Of a stretch of 64,000 nt of DNA, positions 8,632 through 15,813 are shown one piece after another. Under the pieces are notes generated by a model. It was not told where the DNA came from and searched no databases. It worked only from the letters and a program-made list of their open reading frames with translations. Source of the DNA: Leptofilum sp965223285 (GTDB taxonomy: Bacteria > Chloroflexota > Anaerolineae > Promineifilales > Promineifilaceae). Made by a program: the position numbers and the translations under genes. Where the stretch lies: assembly GCF_965223285.1 (NCBI RefSeq), contig NZ_OZ244997.1, positions 3,720,001 through 3,784,000 of the forward strand, given 5' to 3'. How positions within the stretch are numbered: the stretch's first letter is position 1; each line of letters starts with the position of its first letter.

Positions 8632-9321
8632 ATGTCTTCTTTTGAAAAATCATTGGTGGTGGGAATTGGTATTGTGGGGATGTTGGTGGTCTGCTGCCTG
8701 GGCGCAATTTTTGGGGCAGCGGTGGTGAATAATCAGGAGAATGGTGGTGATGGTAGCGGGCAAACGGCCGTTACCACCCAAAACAACAGCGTAGCCCAAT
8801 CTACGCCACTGCCGTCGCCAACGGCCGTTCCTACGCTGCCATCTGTCGAACTGCCTGAAATCGCCCCCAATGACACCAACTTGGCCGCACTGTCGGCCTA
8901 TGCCGAGGCGATCAAGCCGATTTTGGAAGAAGGACTCACCGTAGCTGAGCGGGACGGCCAAATTTTAGAAGCAGGCAAGGAAAATCCAGACGCATTATGC
9001 GGCGGCAACCAGGTGGCGCATTCCACCCTTGCGGCAGATGCAGCGGTGATGGATCGTTTGCTCACCGAGCTTGGGCAAGTTGACGCACCGGGAGAAACGG
9101 CCGTCCACATCCACAAACCGCTTACTGAGAGCCTCCGGCTGTGGGCAGAGGCGTTAGACAATTTGAACAAATCATGTGAAACGGCAGCGGCCGTTGAGCG
9201 CGATCTGCTACGGGTGGGGGCTTCCTTGCAAGCAGGCGGGGCCATCCTCAACTTCCACGTCGCCAGCGACAACTTTTGGCGGTTGCTGGTAGTTTATGGC
9301 TTGGAAGCCATAACAAGGTAA
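8632..9321 (+). CDS. Membrane-anchored hypothetical protein
   Basis: I do not recognise the family. The 229-residue product has one N-terminal membrane helix (VVGIGIVGMLVVCCLGAIFG, about 9-31), then a Thr/Ser/Pro-rich linker (about 45-75) and a helical extracytoplasmic domain of about 150 residues with two cysteines (DALCGGN, NKSCETA) that could pair. This layout of anchor, TP-rich stalk and outer domain is common in Chloroflexota surface proteins. GGAGGT precedes the ATG by 7-8 bases. Two ACGGCCGT copies lie in the stalk region. Confidence 0.8.
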   Translation: MSSFEKSLVVGIGIVGMLVVCCLGAIFGAAVVNNQENGGDGSGQTAVTTQNNSVAQSTPLPSPTAVPTLPSVELPEIAPNDTNLAALSAYAEAIKPILEEGLTVAERDGQILEAGKENPDALCGGNQVAHSTLAADAAVMDRLLTELGQVDAPGETAVHIHKPLTESLRLWAEALDNLNKSCETAAAVERDLLRVGASLQAGGAILNFHVASDNFWRLLVVYGLEAITR

Positions 9322-9328
9322 AGGAAAA

Positions 9329-9353
9329 AAAAGAGCGGCTTGACCGCTCTTTT
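9329..9353. terminator. Bidirectional intrinsic terminator
   Basis: A 10-bp stem AAAAGAGCGG/CCGCTCTTTT with a 5-base loop and A/T runs on both sides serves the convergent genes ending at 9321 (+) and 9385 (-). Confidence 0.9.
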
Positions 9354-9384
9354 GGGATTCAGAAGGGGGATTCCGAAAAAAGCA

Positions 9385-9582
9385 CTATTTTTTGGTTGAG
9401 AGCTTGAACGGTGCGTAAAGAGGGCAAAAGCCAACCACGCTGGTGAGTAAAAAGACAATGGCCAAGATGCCCAGGATGATTGCGGCCGTCCCAGAGATAA
9501 GATTAGTGAAATACAGTACGGCCACGGCAACAGCCAAAACCACTCGAATAACGCGATCTGCACTTCCCATATTTTGCTTCAT
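9385..9582 (-). CDS. DUF2892/YgaP-type small membrane protein
   Basis: The 65-residue protein shows the family pattern: MKQNMGSADRVIR start, two membrane helices (about 10-28 and 33-50), and GFCPLYAPF close to the end. YgaP-type transmembrane domains often accompany rhodanese domains; this one stands alone and its function is unknown. GGAGGA lies 6 bases before the ATG. It is the last of four minus-strand genes starting with the sigma factor at 10631, so it may belong to the sigma regulon. Confidence 0.9.
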   Translation of the reverse strand: MKQNMGSADRVIRVVLAVAVAVLYFTNLISGTAAIILGILAIVFLLTSVVGFCPLYAPFKLSTKK

Positions 9583-9599
9583 GAGTGTCCTCCGAAAAA

Positions 9600-9725
9600 T
9601 TATTGTGTAAAAAACTGAATCAAATAAGCCAGGCCAGAAATGAGGCTAATGCAGAGCAAGCAAACCATACTGAGTTTTAAGAGGGTGTTGCGGGTGTTGG
9701 TTTGTTTCTCTGCGTCACGGTTCAT
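9600..9725 (-). CDS. Small single-helix membrane protein (41-45 residues)
   Basis: A short frame lies between the anti-sigma and DUF2892 genes. AAGGAC sits 5-6 bases before the ATG at 9725, giving 41 residues. An earlier ATG at 9737 would give 45. A charged start (MNRDAEKQTN) is followed by one membrane helix (LSMVCLLCISLISGLAYLI). It ends 17 bases before the DUF2892 start, so co-transcription is likely. No known family is recognised. Confidence 0.55.
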   Translation of the reverse strand: MNRDAEKQTNTRNTLLKLSMVCLLCISLISGLAYLIQFFTQ

Positions 9726-9774
9726 TTTGTCCTTCATTGTTTTTTAGACGGGGGCGAATGGGAAAGGTTACAAA

Positions 9775-10020
9775 TTACTCAGATGTTTTGGATTTGATAA
9801 AAGCATCTTGTAGCTGGTTAAACAAACGTACACGGCTTTGGGCTGGAATGGTTCGCTTGCCTTGTTCGCGGAACAGAAAGATTGTTTGCTGGGTGCTGTC
9901 TAGCACCACACGGCAATTTTGACAGGTTGCCAGATGTTCCTGCGCCTCAGAATTTAGTTCTTCTTCCAACTCCTGGTCAATGTAATCAGAAAGATATTGG
10001 AGCAGTTCTTCGCATTTCAT
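9775..10020 (-). CDS. Anti-sigma factor, zf-HC2 (ZAS) type
   Basis: About 81 residues start MKCEELLQYLSDYIDQEL and carry the zinc-binding pattern H...CQNC (EHLATCQNC) of zf-HC2 anti-sigma domains. There is no membrane helix, so it is a soluble anti-sigma that would hold the neighbouring ECF sigma factor until released. A GTG at 10035 overlaps the sigma stop by four bases and is an alternative start. The ATG at 10020 gives the start normal for the family. Gene order sigma then anti-sigma is standard. Confidence 0.88.
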   Translation of the reverse strand: MKCEELLQYLSDYIDQELEEELNSEAQEHLATCQNCRVVLDSTQQTIFLFREQGKRTIPAQSRVRLFNQLQDAFIKSKTSE

Positions 10021-10031
10021 TTGGTTCAATC

Positions 10032-10631
10032 TCACTCAGAACCAATCGCTAGCAGCGACTGGGTTAAATGCTCGCGCAAAAATAGTCGGGCACGGTGCAA
10101 ACGAACTTTAGTTGCGCTGATGGACAGGTTGGTAATGTCGGCGGTTTCCTGCGTAGATAATCCTTCAACCTCACGTAGCACAAAAACGATGCGGAATTTC
10201 TCTGGCAAGGCAGCAATGGCATTGTCCAAGGCGTACACCACTTCGTTATCTGTAAGCAGCTTCTCTGGCCATTGTTGCCAATCTACTAAACAGACTGGAG
10301 CAGGCAAACGGCCGTCCTCCGGTTCGTCTGCCAACACCACATCCGGCTTTCTTTTTCGCAGCCGATCTACGCTCAGGTTGTAAGCGATGCGGTATAGCCA
10401 GGTACCTAAATTTGCGCGGCCTTCAAACTGATCCAGCCGTTCAATTAGCCGTAGAAATGTATCTTGCACAACGCCCTCGGCTGCAACTTCATCCTTAAGC
10501 AGGCTTGCCGCAAGCCGAAACAGCTTATCAGAATATTGCTCAAAGACGTACGCAAAAGCATCTGGGGTTCGATTCCGCAATGCCGCCAGCAGGGCGTCAG
10601 CATCGTAAGCGTAAATTGATTGCGAGTCCAT
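10032..10631 (-). CDS. ECF RNA polymerase sigma factor
   Basis: About 199 residues from ATG 10631; an upstream extension to 10697 lacks family similarity. Region 2 is visible as YSDKLFRLAASLLKDE followed by QDTFLRL and LGTWLYRIAYNLSVDRLRK. Region 4 is visible as LPEKFRIVFVLREVEGLS and SISATKVRLHRAR. It directs RNA polymerase to a small stress or envelope regulon that is not readable here. It probably forms an operon with the zf-HC2 anti-sigma, the 41-residue protein and the DUF2892 gene. Confidence 0.93.
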   Translation of the reverse strand: MDSQSIYAYDADALLAALRNRTPDAFAYVFEQYSDKLFRLAASLLKDEVAAEGVVQDTFLRLIERLDQFEGRANLGTWLYRIAYNLSVDRLRKRKPDVVLADEPEDGRLPAPVCLVDWQQWPEKLLTDNEVVYALDNAIAALPEKFRIVFVLREVEGLSTQETADITNLSISATKVRLHRARLFLREHLTQSLLAIGSE

Positions 10632-10932
10632 ATCTATTTTTGACGATTGACATATTAAAAAGTTACAAAGAAGTTGCCACCCAGACCGCAATGGCAACGG
10701 CCGTACCCAAACTAATAAAAAATTTTAAGCTAAATTCTGCCTGATTTGGGTGACAAATTCCCAGTTTGTCGGTTTAATAGTACCAGAGTACCGTATGTTC
10801 GACTCACTCAATTTGTGACACGATCGCAAAAGCGATGTCTACCAAATTGAACCCCAGGTTGGGAATTGTGTAAAACCCAATGGGGGAAAGATTGTCCATA
10901 AACAGACCACCTATATTTTCAAGGAGAAATTC

Positions 10933-11904
10933 ATGTCAAAAGCAAAACTATCTTCTACCGAATGGGATTTGGTGAAAGATGCACCATTTTGGGTCAATGC
11001 AGCTCTGGCAGCGGCAGACGGCCGTGTCGCCCTCATCGTGAAGCGCAAAGAGGCAAAGGCCGTTAACAAGGCAATGGATGCGTACAAAGGGGGCAACCAA
11101 CTGGTGCGTGATGTCATCGCCAACGAAGAAGATCCCGACAAAGCTGTCAAAAAAGCGACTCAGTCGCAGGCTGAAAAAGCCTTGAGCCGTATTTCTGGCA
11201 TTGTGGAGAAGAAGCTGGGCGCAGATGATCTGGACACCTTCAATACCTTCTTGCTGAGCGTGGGTCGCTCCGTAGCCGAAGCGGCCGGGGAAGGCGTGTT
11301 GGGCATTGGCAAAAACACCAGCGATGAAGAAAGCGAAGCCCTGCAAGGGATTGCCGCAGCATTAAAGGCAACCCCTGCTGACAAACAGGCACGTCGTCGG
11401 GCCAAGCAAGCGGCCGAAAAAGCGGCCCGCGAAGCCAAAGCCAGAGAAGCGGCTGCTGCCAAAGCCAAAGCCGAGGCTGCTGCCAAGGCCAAAGCAGAAG
11501 CTGCCGCGAAAGCCAAAGCACAGGCTGAAGCCAAAGCGAAAGCTGCTGCAGATGCCAAAGCCAAAGCAGAGCGCGAAGCCAAGCTGGAAGCACAAAAGCA
11601 AAAGCGGGACAAAGCACTTGAAGCTCGTAAATTGGAGCGTGCTAAAGAAAAAGCTGCCCGTGAAGCCGAAGCAAAGGCCAAAGCAGAGGCTGAAGCCAAA
11701 GCAAAAGCAGCTAGCAAATCTCGCTTTACTGAATTTATTGCCGAGCATAAAGTGGTTTCTGGCGAAAACTTGAGCGTTATCTCAGAGAAATATTACAATA
11801 CGCAGGCTAACTGGCGTTTCATTTACGAAGCTAACCAGGATGTGATTGGAGACAATCCGAACCTGATCCGCGTTGGGCAAGTTTTGAAGATTCCAAAACT
11901 GTAG
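10933..11904 (+). CDS. Ala/Lys-rich coiled-coil protein with C-terminal LysM domain
   Basis: The 323-residue protein has no signal peptide. Residues 1-130 form a helical domain of unknown family. Residues about 150-265 are an AKAKAEA-type Ala/Lys/Glu repeat like the TolA stalk, which should form a long helix. Residues about 272-323 are a LysM module (VVSGENLSVISEKYY to IRVGQVLKIPKL). LysM binds peptidoglycan or related glycans, though cytoplasmic YgaU-like LysM proteins exist. AAGGAGA precedes the ATG. The reverse-strand frames opposite the repeat are mirror artefacts. Confidence 0.88.
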   Translation: MSKAKLSSTEWDLVKDAPFWVNAALAAADGRVALIVKRKEAKAVNKAMDAYKGGNQLVRDVIANEEDPDKAVKKATQSQAEKALSRISGIVEKKLGADDLDTFNTFLLSVGRSVAEAAGEGVLGIGKNTSDEESEALQGIAAALKATPADKQARRRAKQAAEKAAREAKAREAAAAKAKAEAAAKAKAEAAAKAKAQAEAKAKAAADAKAKAEREAKLEAQKQKRDKALEARKLERAKEKAAREAEAKAKAEAEAKAKAASKSRFTEFIAEHKVVSGENLSVISEKYYNTQANWRFIYEANQDVIGDNPNLIRVGQVLKIPKL

Positions 11905-11917
11905 AAATTCACTCTTT

Positions 11918-11946
11918 ACAGGGTCTGGCATTCGGCTAGACCCTGT
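11918..11946 (+). terminator. Hairpin after the LysM gene
   Basis: ACAGGGTCT pairs with AGACCCTGT around an 11-base loop, 13 bases after the stop. The T-run is weak. Confidence 0.6.
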
Positions 11947-12014
11947 GTTGATTGGGGCAGAAAAAGATAAGCGACTAATAAATTGTCACATATACAGATA
12001 TACAGGAGAGAATA

Positions 12015-12185
12015 ATGAATTTAAGCGCACCGAAGCAAGTTACTTTTATTGTTGCAGTGGTTCTGGCTGTATTGGGTCTTCTTGGCATGATCATCCAACT
12101 TGGCTTTGTTACTAGCCTGGCACCCTGGTTAATTTTGATAGGCTTTGTTGTACTGGCTGCAGGCTGTTTTGTGCCAAATTTGTGA
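12015..12185 (+). CDS. Small two-helix membrane protein (56 residues)
   Basis: ATG 12015 is preceded by CAGGAGAG at a good distance. The product has a short MNLSAPKQ start and two membrane helices (about 9-27 and 36-52) with a hairpin turn. A strong terminator follows, so it is a single gene. The family is not recognised. Confidence 0.7.
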   Translation: MNLSAPKQVTFIVAVVLAVLGLLGMIIQLGFVTSLAPWLILIGFVVLAAGCFVPNL

Positions 12186-12249
12186 AATTTTAGATAGGTC
12201 AAGTGCCTCTGCAACGTTGTGACTTCTAACTAAAAGCACTTGAATAATG

Positions 12250-12290
12250 AGCTGCATCGCAAGCCCCAGCGATGCAGCTTTTTTATTTTG
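12250..12290 (+). terminator. Intrinsic terminator before the ABC exporter gene
   Basis: An 11-bp stem AGCTGCATCGC/GCGATGCAGCT and 8-base loop are followed by TTTTTTATTTT. It ends transcription from the small membrane protein gene and rules out the far upstream TTG (12240) as a start for the exporter. Confidence 0.9.
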
Positions 12291-12377
12291 GGCCATCAAA
12301 AGGCGCACAGTTGTTCTAATTGCGTTATAATCTCTACATCAGTAAAAAAAACCTCGCTTCCCCAAAATGAGGCTGAC

Positions 12378-14132
12378 TTGAGCAAAAAAGAGTTTCGCGT
12401 TGAAAATGAGTATGAGTACCATCGCAGTGGGCCGATTCGCTGGATTTTGTCGCATGTGATGCGCTATCCGTGGTTGCCCATCTTGGTGACGGCGGCGTCC
12501 ATCATTAACAACCTGGCGGCCAGTTACGTACAGGTGTTTATTGGTCGCGCCTTCGATTTAATTAGCACCCCCGGTTGGGCAACGACTGCGCTGTTGGGTA
12601 TTGCGTTTGCGGTGTTTGGTGCGGTGGCGGCGCAAAGTGGGTTGGGCATCGCCCGCAATTTTGCCAATGAGTACATTGCTCAACTCATTGAGCGGAACAG
12701 CCGGGACGAGCTTTACATAAGTTTGCTGGGGAAGAGCCAGACATTCCACGGCCGTCAGCGCATTGGCGACATCATGGCGCGAGCCACCAACGACGTGCGT
12801 GCCCTCAACATCATGTTTAGTCCGGGCATCATGCTGCTGGTAGATGGCTTTATGGGCATTGTGGCGCCGGTTGCCCTCATTGCCACCTTGCGGCTGGAAC
12901 TGCTGCTGGTTCCCGGCATTTTTTTGCTGCTGTTTACGGTTACGGTGTGGGATTATGCGCGCCAGCTCAACCCAGTTAGCCTCTCTATGCGAGAGCAGTT
13001 TGGCGTGATGAACGCTGGCTTGGCGGAATCTATTGGCGGCATTGAGGTGGTAAAGGGCAACGCGCAGGAGCGGCAGGAGATTCAAAATTTTGTTACCAAC
13101 GCGGGGCGATACCGCGACTTTTTTGTGCAGCAGGGGGTTATTCAGGCACGCTATTTGCCGCTGCTGGTCTATTCACTCTGCTTGGGTGCAGGCTTTTTCC
13201 ATGCGATGTGGCTGTGGCGGGCGGGCACGCTGACGCTGGGCGAAGTGGTGACCTTTATGGGGCTATTTGGCATTTTGCGCTTCCCCACCTTCATCTCCAT
13301 CTTCTCATTTAACCTGGTGCAGTTGGGCATCGCCAGCGCCCGCCGCATTTTGGAGCTGATCAATGACGAAACTGATTTGGATGAGAATGAGGCGGGTCAC
13401 CAGGCGACGATTCAAGGTCAGGTGACTTTTGAGGATGTGCGCTTTGGCTACAATGGCGAACCGGTGCTGGATGGCATTCGCTTTGCGGTGGAGCCGGGGC
13501 AGACGGTAGCCATTGTGGGGCAGACTGGCTCTGGCAAGACGACGTTGACCCGCCTGATTAACCGAATTTTTGATGCGGAAAACGGCCGTATCCTCATAGA
13601 CGGCTGTGACGTGCGAGACTGGAGCCTGGAGTCGCTCCGCTCTCAAATCTCTACCATTGAACAAGATATTTTTCTGTTTTCACGCACGTTGGCAGAAAAC
13701 ATAGCCTTTGGCGTGCCGAATGCCACGCAAACCGATATTGAGCAAGCGGCCAAAGAAGCGCAGGCTCATGAGTTCATCATGGGGTTCAATGAAGGGTATG
13801 AAACGGAAGTGGGCGAGCGGGGCGTTACGCTTTCTGGTGGGCAGCGGCAGCGCATTGCCATTGCCCGCGCCTTCCTTACCAATCCGCGCATCCTCATTTT
13901 GGATGACAGCACTAGCGCCATCGACAGCGCGACCGAAGACCAGATTCAGCAGGCGATGCGGCGCATCAGCCGCCAGCGCACTACCTTCCTCATCACCCAC
14001 CGCCTGTCGCAGATTCGCTGGGCGGACCAGATTTTGGTGTTAAGCAACGGCCGTCTCACCGACCAGGGCACCCATGAAGAACTACTAGCCCGCAGCCCCG
14101 CCTACCAGCGCATCTTTGCGAGATATGATTAG
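12378..14132 (+). CDS. ABC exporter half-transporter, degenerate-site subunit (BmrC/TM287-like)
   Basis: About 584 residues from TTG 12378, with GAGG shortly before it. An exporter transmembrane domain (six helices, about 30-310) is followed by a nucleotide-binding domain: Walker A VGQTGSGKTTL, signature LSGGQRQR, Walker B ILILDDSTSAID. The residue after the Walker B aspartate is Asp instead of the catalytic Glu, as in the degenerate site of heterodimeric exporters such as BmrC and TM287. The matching canonical subunit is at 15814. The two should pair to export a hydrophobic compound or lipid. The Fic gene now separates them, which is unusual because such pairs are normally adjacent. Confidence 0.9.
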   Translation: MSKKEFRVENEYEYHRSGPIRWILSHVMRYPWLPILVTAASIINNLAASYVQVFIGRAFDLISTPGWATTALLGIAFAVFGAVAAQSGLGIARNFANEYIAQLIERNSRDELYISLLGKSQTFHGRQRIGDIMARATNDVRALNIMFSPGIMLLVDGFMGIVAPVALIATLRLELLLVPGIFLLLFTVTVWDYARQLNPVSLSMREQFGVMNAGLAESIGGIEVVKGNAQERQEIQNFVTNAGRYRDFFVQQGVIQARYLPLLVYSLCLGAGFFHAMWLWRAGTLTLGEVVTFMGLFGILRFPTFISIFSFNLVQLGIASARRILELINDETDLDENEAGHQATIQGQVTFEDVRFGYNGEPVLDGIRFAVEPGQTVAIVGQTGSGKTTLTRLINRIFDAENGRILIDGCDVRDWSLESLRSQISTIEQDIFLFSRTLAENIAFGVPNATQTDIEQAAKEAQAHEFIMGFNEGYETEVGERGVTLSGGQRQRIAIARAFLTNPRILILDDSTSAIDSATEDQIQQAMRRISRQRTTFLITHRLSQIRWADQILVLSNGRLTDQGTHEELLARSPAYQRIFARYD

Positions 14133-14169
14133 TACCTTACAAGCCATATTCTTGTACAGCGAACAAGAA

Positions 14170-14243
14170 AGTGAATCAAAGATTATGCAGATTTAACAGA
14201 TTTTTTTAATCTTTTTAATCTGCGTAATCTGCTGATAAAAACC
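14170..14243. repeat. Dispersed 'AATCTGCG' repeat between exporter and Fic gene
   Basis: Contains AACAGATTTTTTTAATC and AATCTGCGTAATCTGCTG, words that resemble the block at 8082-8158. No gene is seen between 14133 and 14289. Confidence 0.5.
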
Positions 14244-14289
14244 TTTTTTGGTTCTGGCTTGTCCAGGTTAGGAAATTGGAGATTTTGGC

Positions 14290-15663
14290 ATGGAAATGAA
14301 TGTGCTTCTTGAACGAGTAAACCATTTGAAAGCAGAGGTTGATGCACTGCGCCCAATTGATGCAGCTCAAGAACGGCGCATCATGCAAAAATTTCGCTTG
14401 GACTGGACGTTTCATTCAAACGCTATTGAAGGAAACAGGTTAACCTACGGTGAAACAAGAGCTTTTTTGCTGCATGGGATTACGGCGCAAGGCAAACCGT
14501 TTCGTGATTATCTGGATATTAAAGGGCATCATGAGGCAATTGATTTTTTGTTAGCTGTTGTTCGACAAGATGAACCGCTAACCGAAGCCGATGTGCGAGA
14601 ACTTCATAAGGTGATTTTGGTGGAACCTTACCAAGTAGACGCACGAACGTTGGAAGGTCAACTGACCAAACGAACCATTCAGCCCGGACAATACAAAACA
14701 ATGCCCAACCATGTTGAAACAAGCACGGGCGAAATCCATTATTACGCCATGCCAGAAGACACACCTGCTAAAATGGCTGATTTGATGGCCTGGTATCGCC
14801 GTGAGCTAGACAAGGGTGATCTGCACCCGTTGAAATTAGCGGCGACCTTCCATTACGAGTTTGTAAGGATTCATCCATTTGATGATGGCAACGGCCGTAT
14901 GGCCCGCCTCCTCATGAATCTCATTTTCATGCAAGCGGGCTTTCCCCCAGTCGTTGTCCGCACTGAAGACAAAAATAACTATCTTTTAGCTTTGGAACTG
15001 GCGGACACAGGCGATCTGGAGCCGTTCATTGTTCACATTGGCAACGAACTGCTCAACTCACTCGATCTATTTCTTCGCGGCGCAAAAGGCGAGCCTATTG
15101 AGGGAGAAGATGATCTTGATAAGAAATTGACCTTATTGGAATATAAAGCGGAAGCAGTAAAAAAAGCTAAGGGGCCAGAAAAGAATCCAGCAGTCTTGTC
15201 TTTGTTTTTTGATGTCACACTAAGTCGTATATTAACACAAATATTTACTCAGCTGCCTAAGTTTAATCGCTTCTTTTCCAGTCGTTCTTTTAGATTCGAA
15301 TTTAACGATAGCCAATTACAACATGAGCTTTTTTCTCTAGAAGATTCTGAAAAAACAATTCGCTATTTCAAGCAAGTTATGACCAATCGAGACATTGAAT
15401 ATATTCAGATAACGTATGAATGGAAAGAACTTCTCGCTGATAAACAGTTCGGCTTAACTATAAAAACCTCGATTTTTTTAAGGCAGTGGAATTTTGAGAT
15501 GATGTATCATCCATCAGACCATACAAAGGTAAATACCTTTTTCAGTGGTGGATACACTGATTTTTTTTCAGATGAGCAAATTAAAACTTCGATTTCTAAT
15601 CTGACTGATGATGTCTATAAACAAATAGATGAAGTGATTTCTGACAAAAACAAGAATTCGTAA
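14290..15663 (+). CDS. Fic-domain AMPylator, class II with N-terminal inhibitory helix
   Basis: The 457-residue protein has the Fic catalytic motif HPFDDGNGRMAR near residue 200 and an N-terminal inhibitory motif SNAIEGN ([S/T]xxxE[G/N]) near residue 43, which defines class II. Fic enzymes usually move AMP from ATP onto Ser, Thr or Tyr of a target protein; the Glu of the inhibitory motif blocks ATP binding. A C-terminal extension of about 200 residues (from about 255) is A/T-rich and unlike known targeting domains. It interrupts the exporter gene pair, and base composition differs from its neighbours, both signs of acquisition. The ACGGCCGT palindrome occurs once, inside the catalytic GNGR codons. 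Confidence 0.9.
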   Translation: MEMNVLLERVNHLKAEVDALRPIDAAQERRIMQKFRLDWTFHSNAIEGNRLTYGETRAFLLHGITAQGKPFRDYLDIKGHHEAIDFLLAVVRQDEPLTEADVRELHKVILVEPYQVDARTLEGQLTKRTIQPGQYKTMPNHVETSTGEIHYYAMPEDTPAKMADLMAWYRRELDKGDLHPLKLAATFHYEFVRIHPFDDGNGRMARLLMNLIFMQAGFPPVVVRTEDKNNYLLALELADTGDLEPFIVHIGNELLNSLDLFLRGAKGEPIEGEDDLDKKLTLLEYKAEAVKKAKGPEKNPAVLSLFFDVTLSRILTQIFTQLPKFNRFFSSRSFRFEFNDSQLQHELFSLEDSEKTIRYFKQVMTNRDIEYIQITYEWKELLADKQFGLTIKTSIFLRQWNFEMMYHPSDHTKVNTFFSGGYTDFFSDEQIKTSISNLTDDVYKQIDEVISDKNKNS

Positions 15664-15668
15664 ATGTC

Positions 15669-15704
15669 ATGGGTTTTATTCTAGATGGTTTAGACACTCT
15701 TTAG
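15669..15704 (+). pseudogene. 5' scrap of a diverged copy of the downstream exporter gene
   Basis: The first ten codons encode MGFILDGLDT, identical in protein to the start of the exporter gene at 15814 but with two synonymous base changes (CTA for CTG, GAC for GAT). The frame stops one codon later. The synonymous changes mean it came from a related gene, not from a fresh copy. See the matching 3' scrap at 18546. Confidence 0.8.
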
Positions 15705-15806
15705 CTGTGGCCGGTGTCCTCACCGTGCCACAAGGTGGCTTGGTCTGGAGACCGGCCACAGCAACTGTGACATTCTCTTTTCTCTCTGTGCCCTCTGTGG
15801 CAAGGA
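15705..15806. repeat. Hairpin repeat between the exporter scrap and the intact gene
   Basis: TGTGGCCGGT and ACCGGCCACA form the outer stem (about 15706-15762). The left arm holds GGCCGGTGTCCTCACCG, the reverse of 4540-4556. CTCTCTGTGCCCTCTGTGGC further right belongs to the 'CTCTGTGGC' element family. Confidence 0.7.
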
Positions 15807-15813
15807 AATTAGT

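Noticed and set aside
11160..11717. Ala/Leu-rich minus-strand frames opposite the LysM protein
   Set aside because: They are the reverse complement of the AKAKAEA repeat, a usual artefact.
12240..12377. Upstream extension of the first exporter
   Set aside because: It runs through a strong terminator hairpin; TTG 12378 with GAGG in front fits better.
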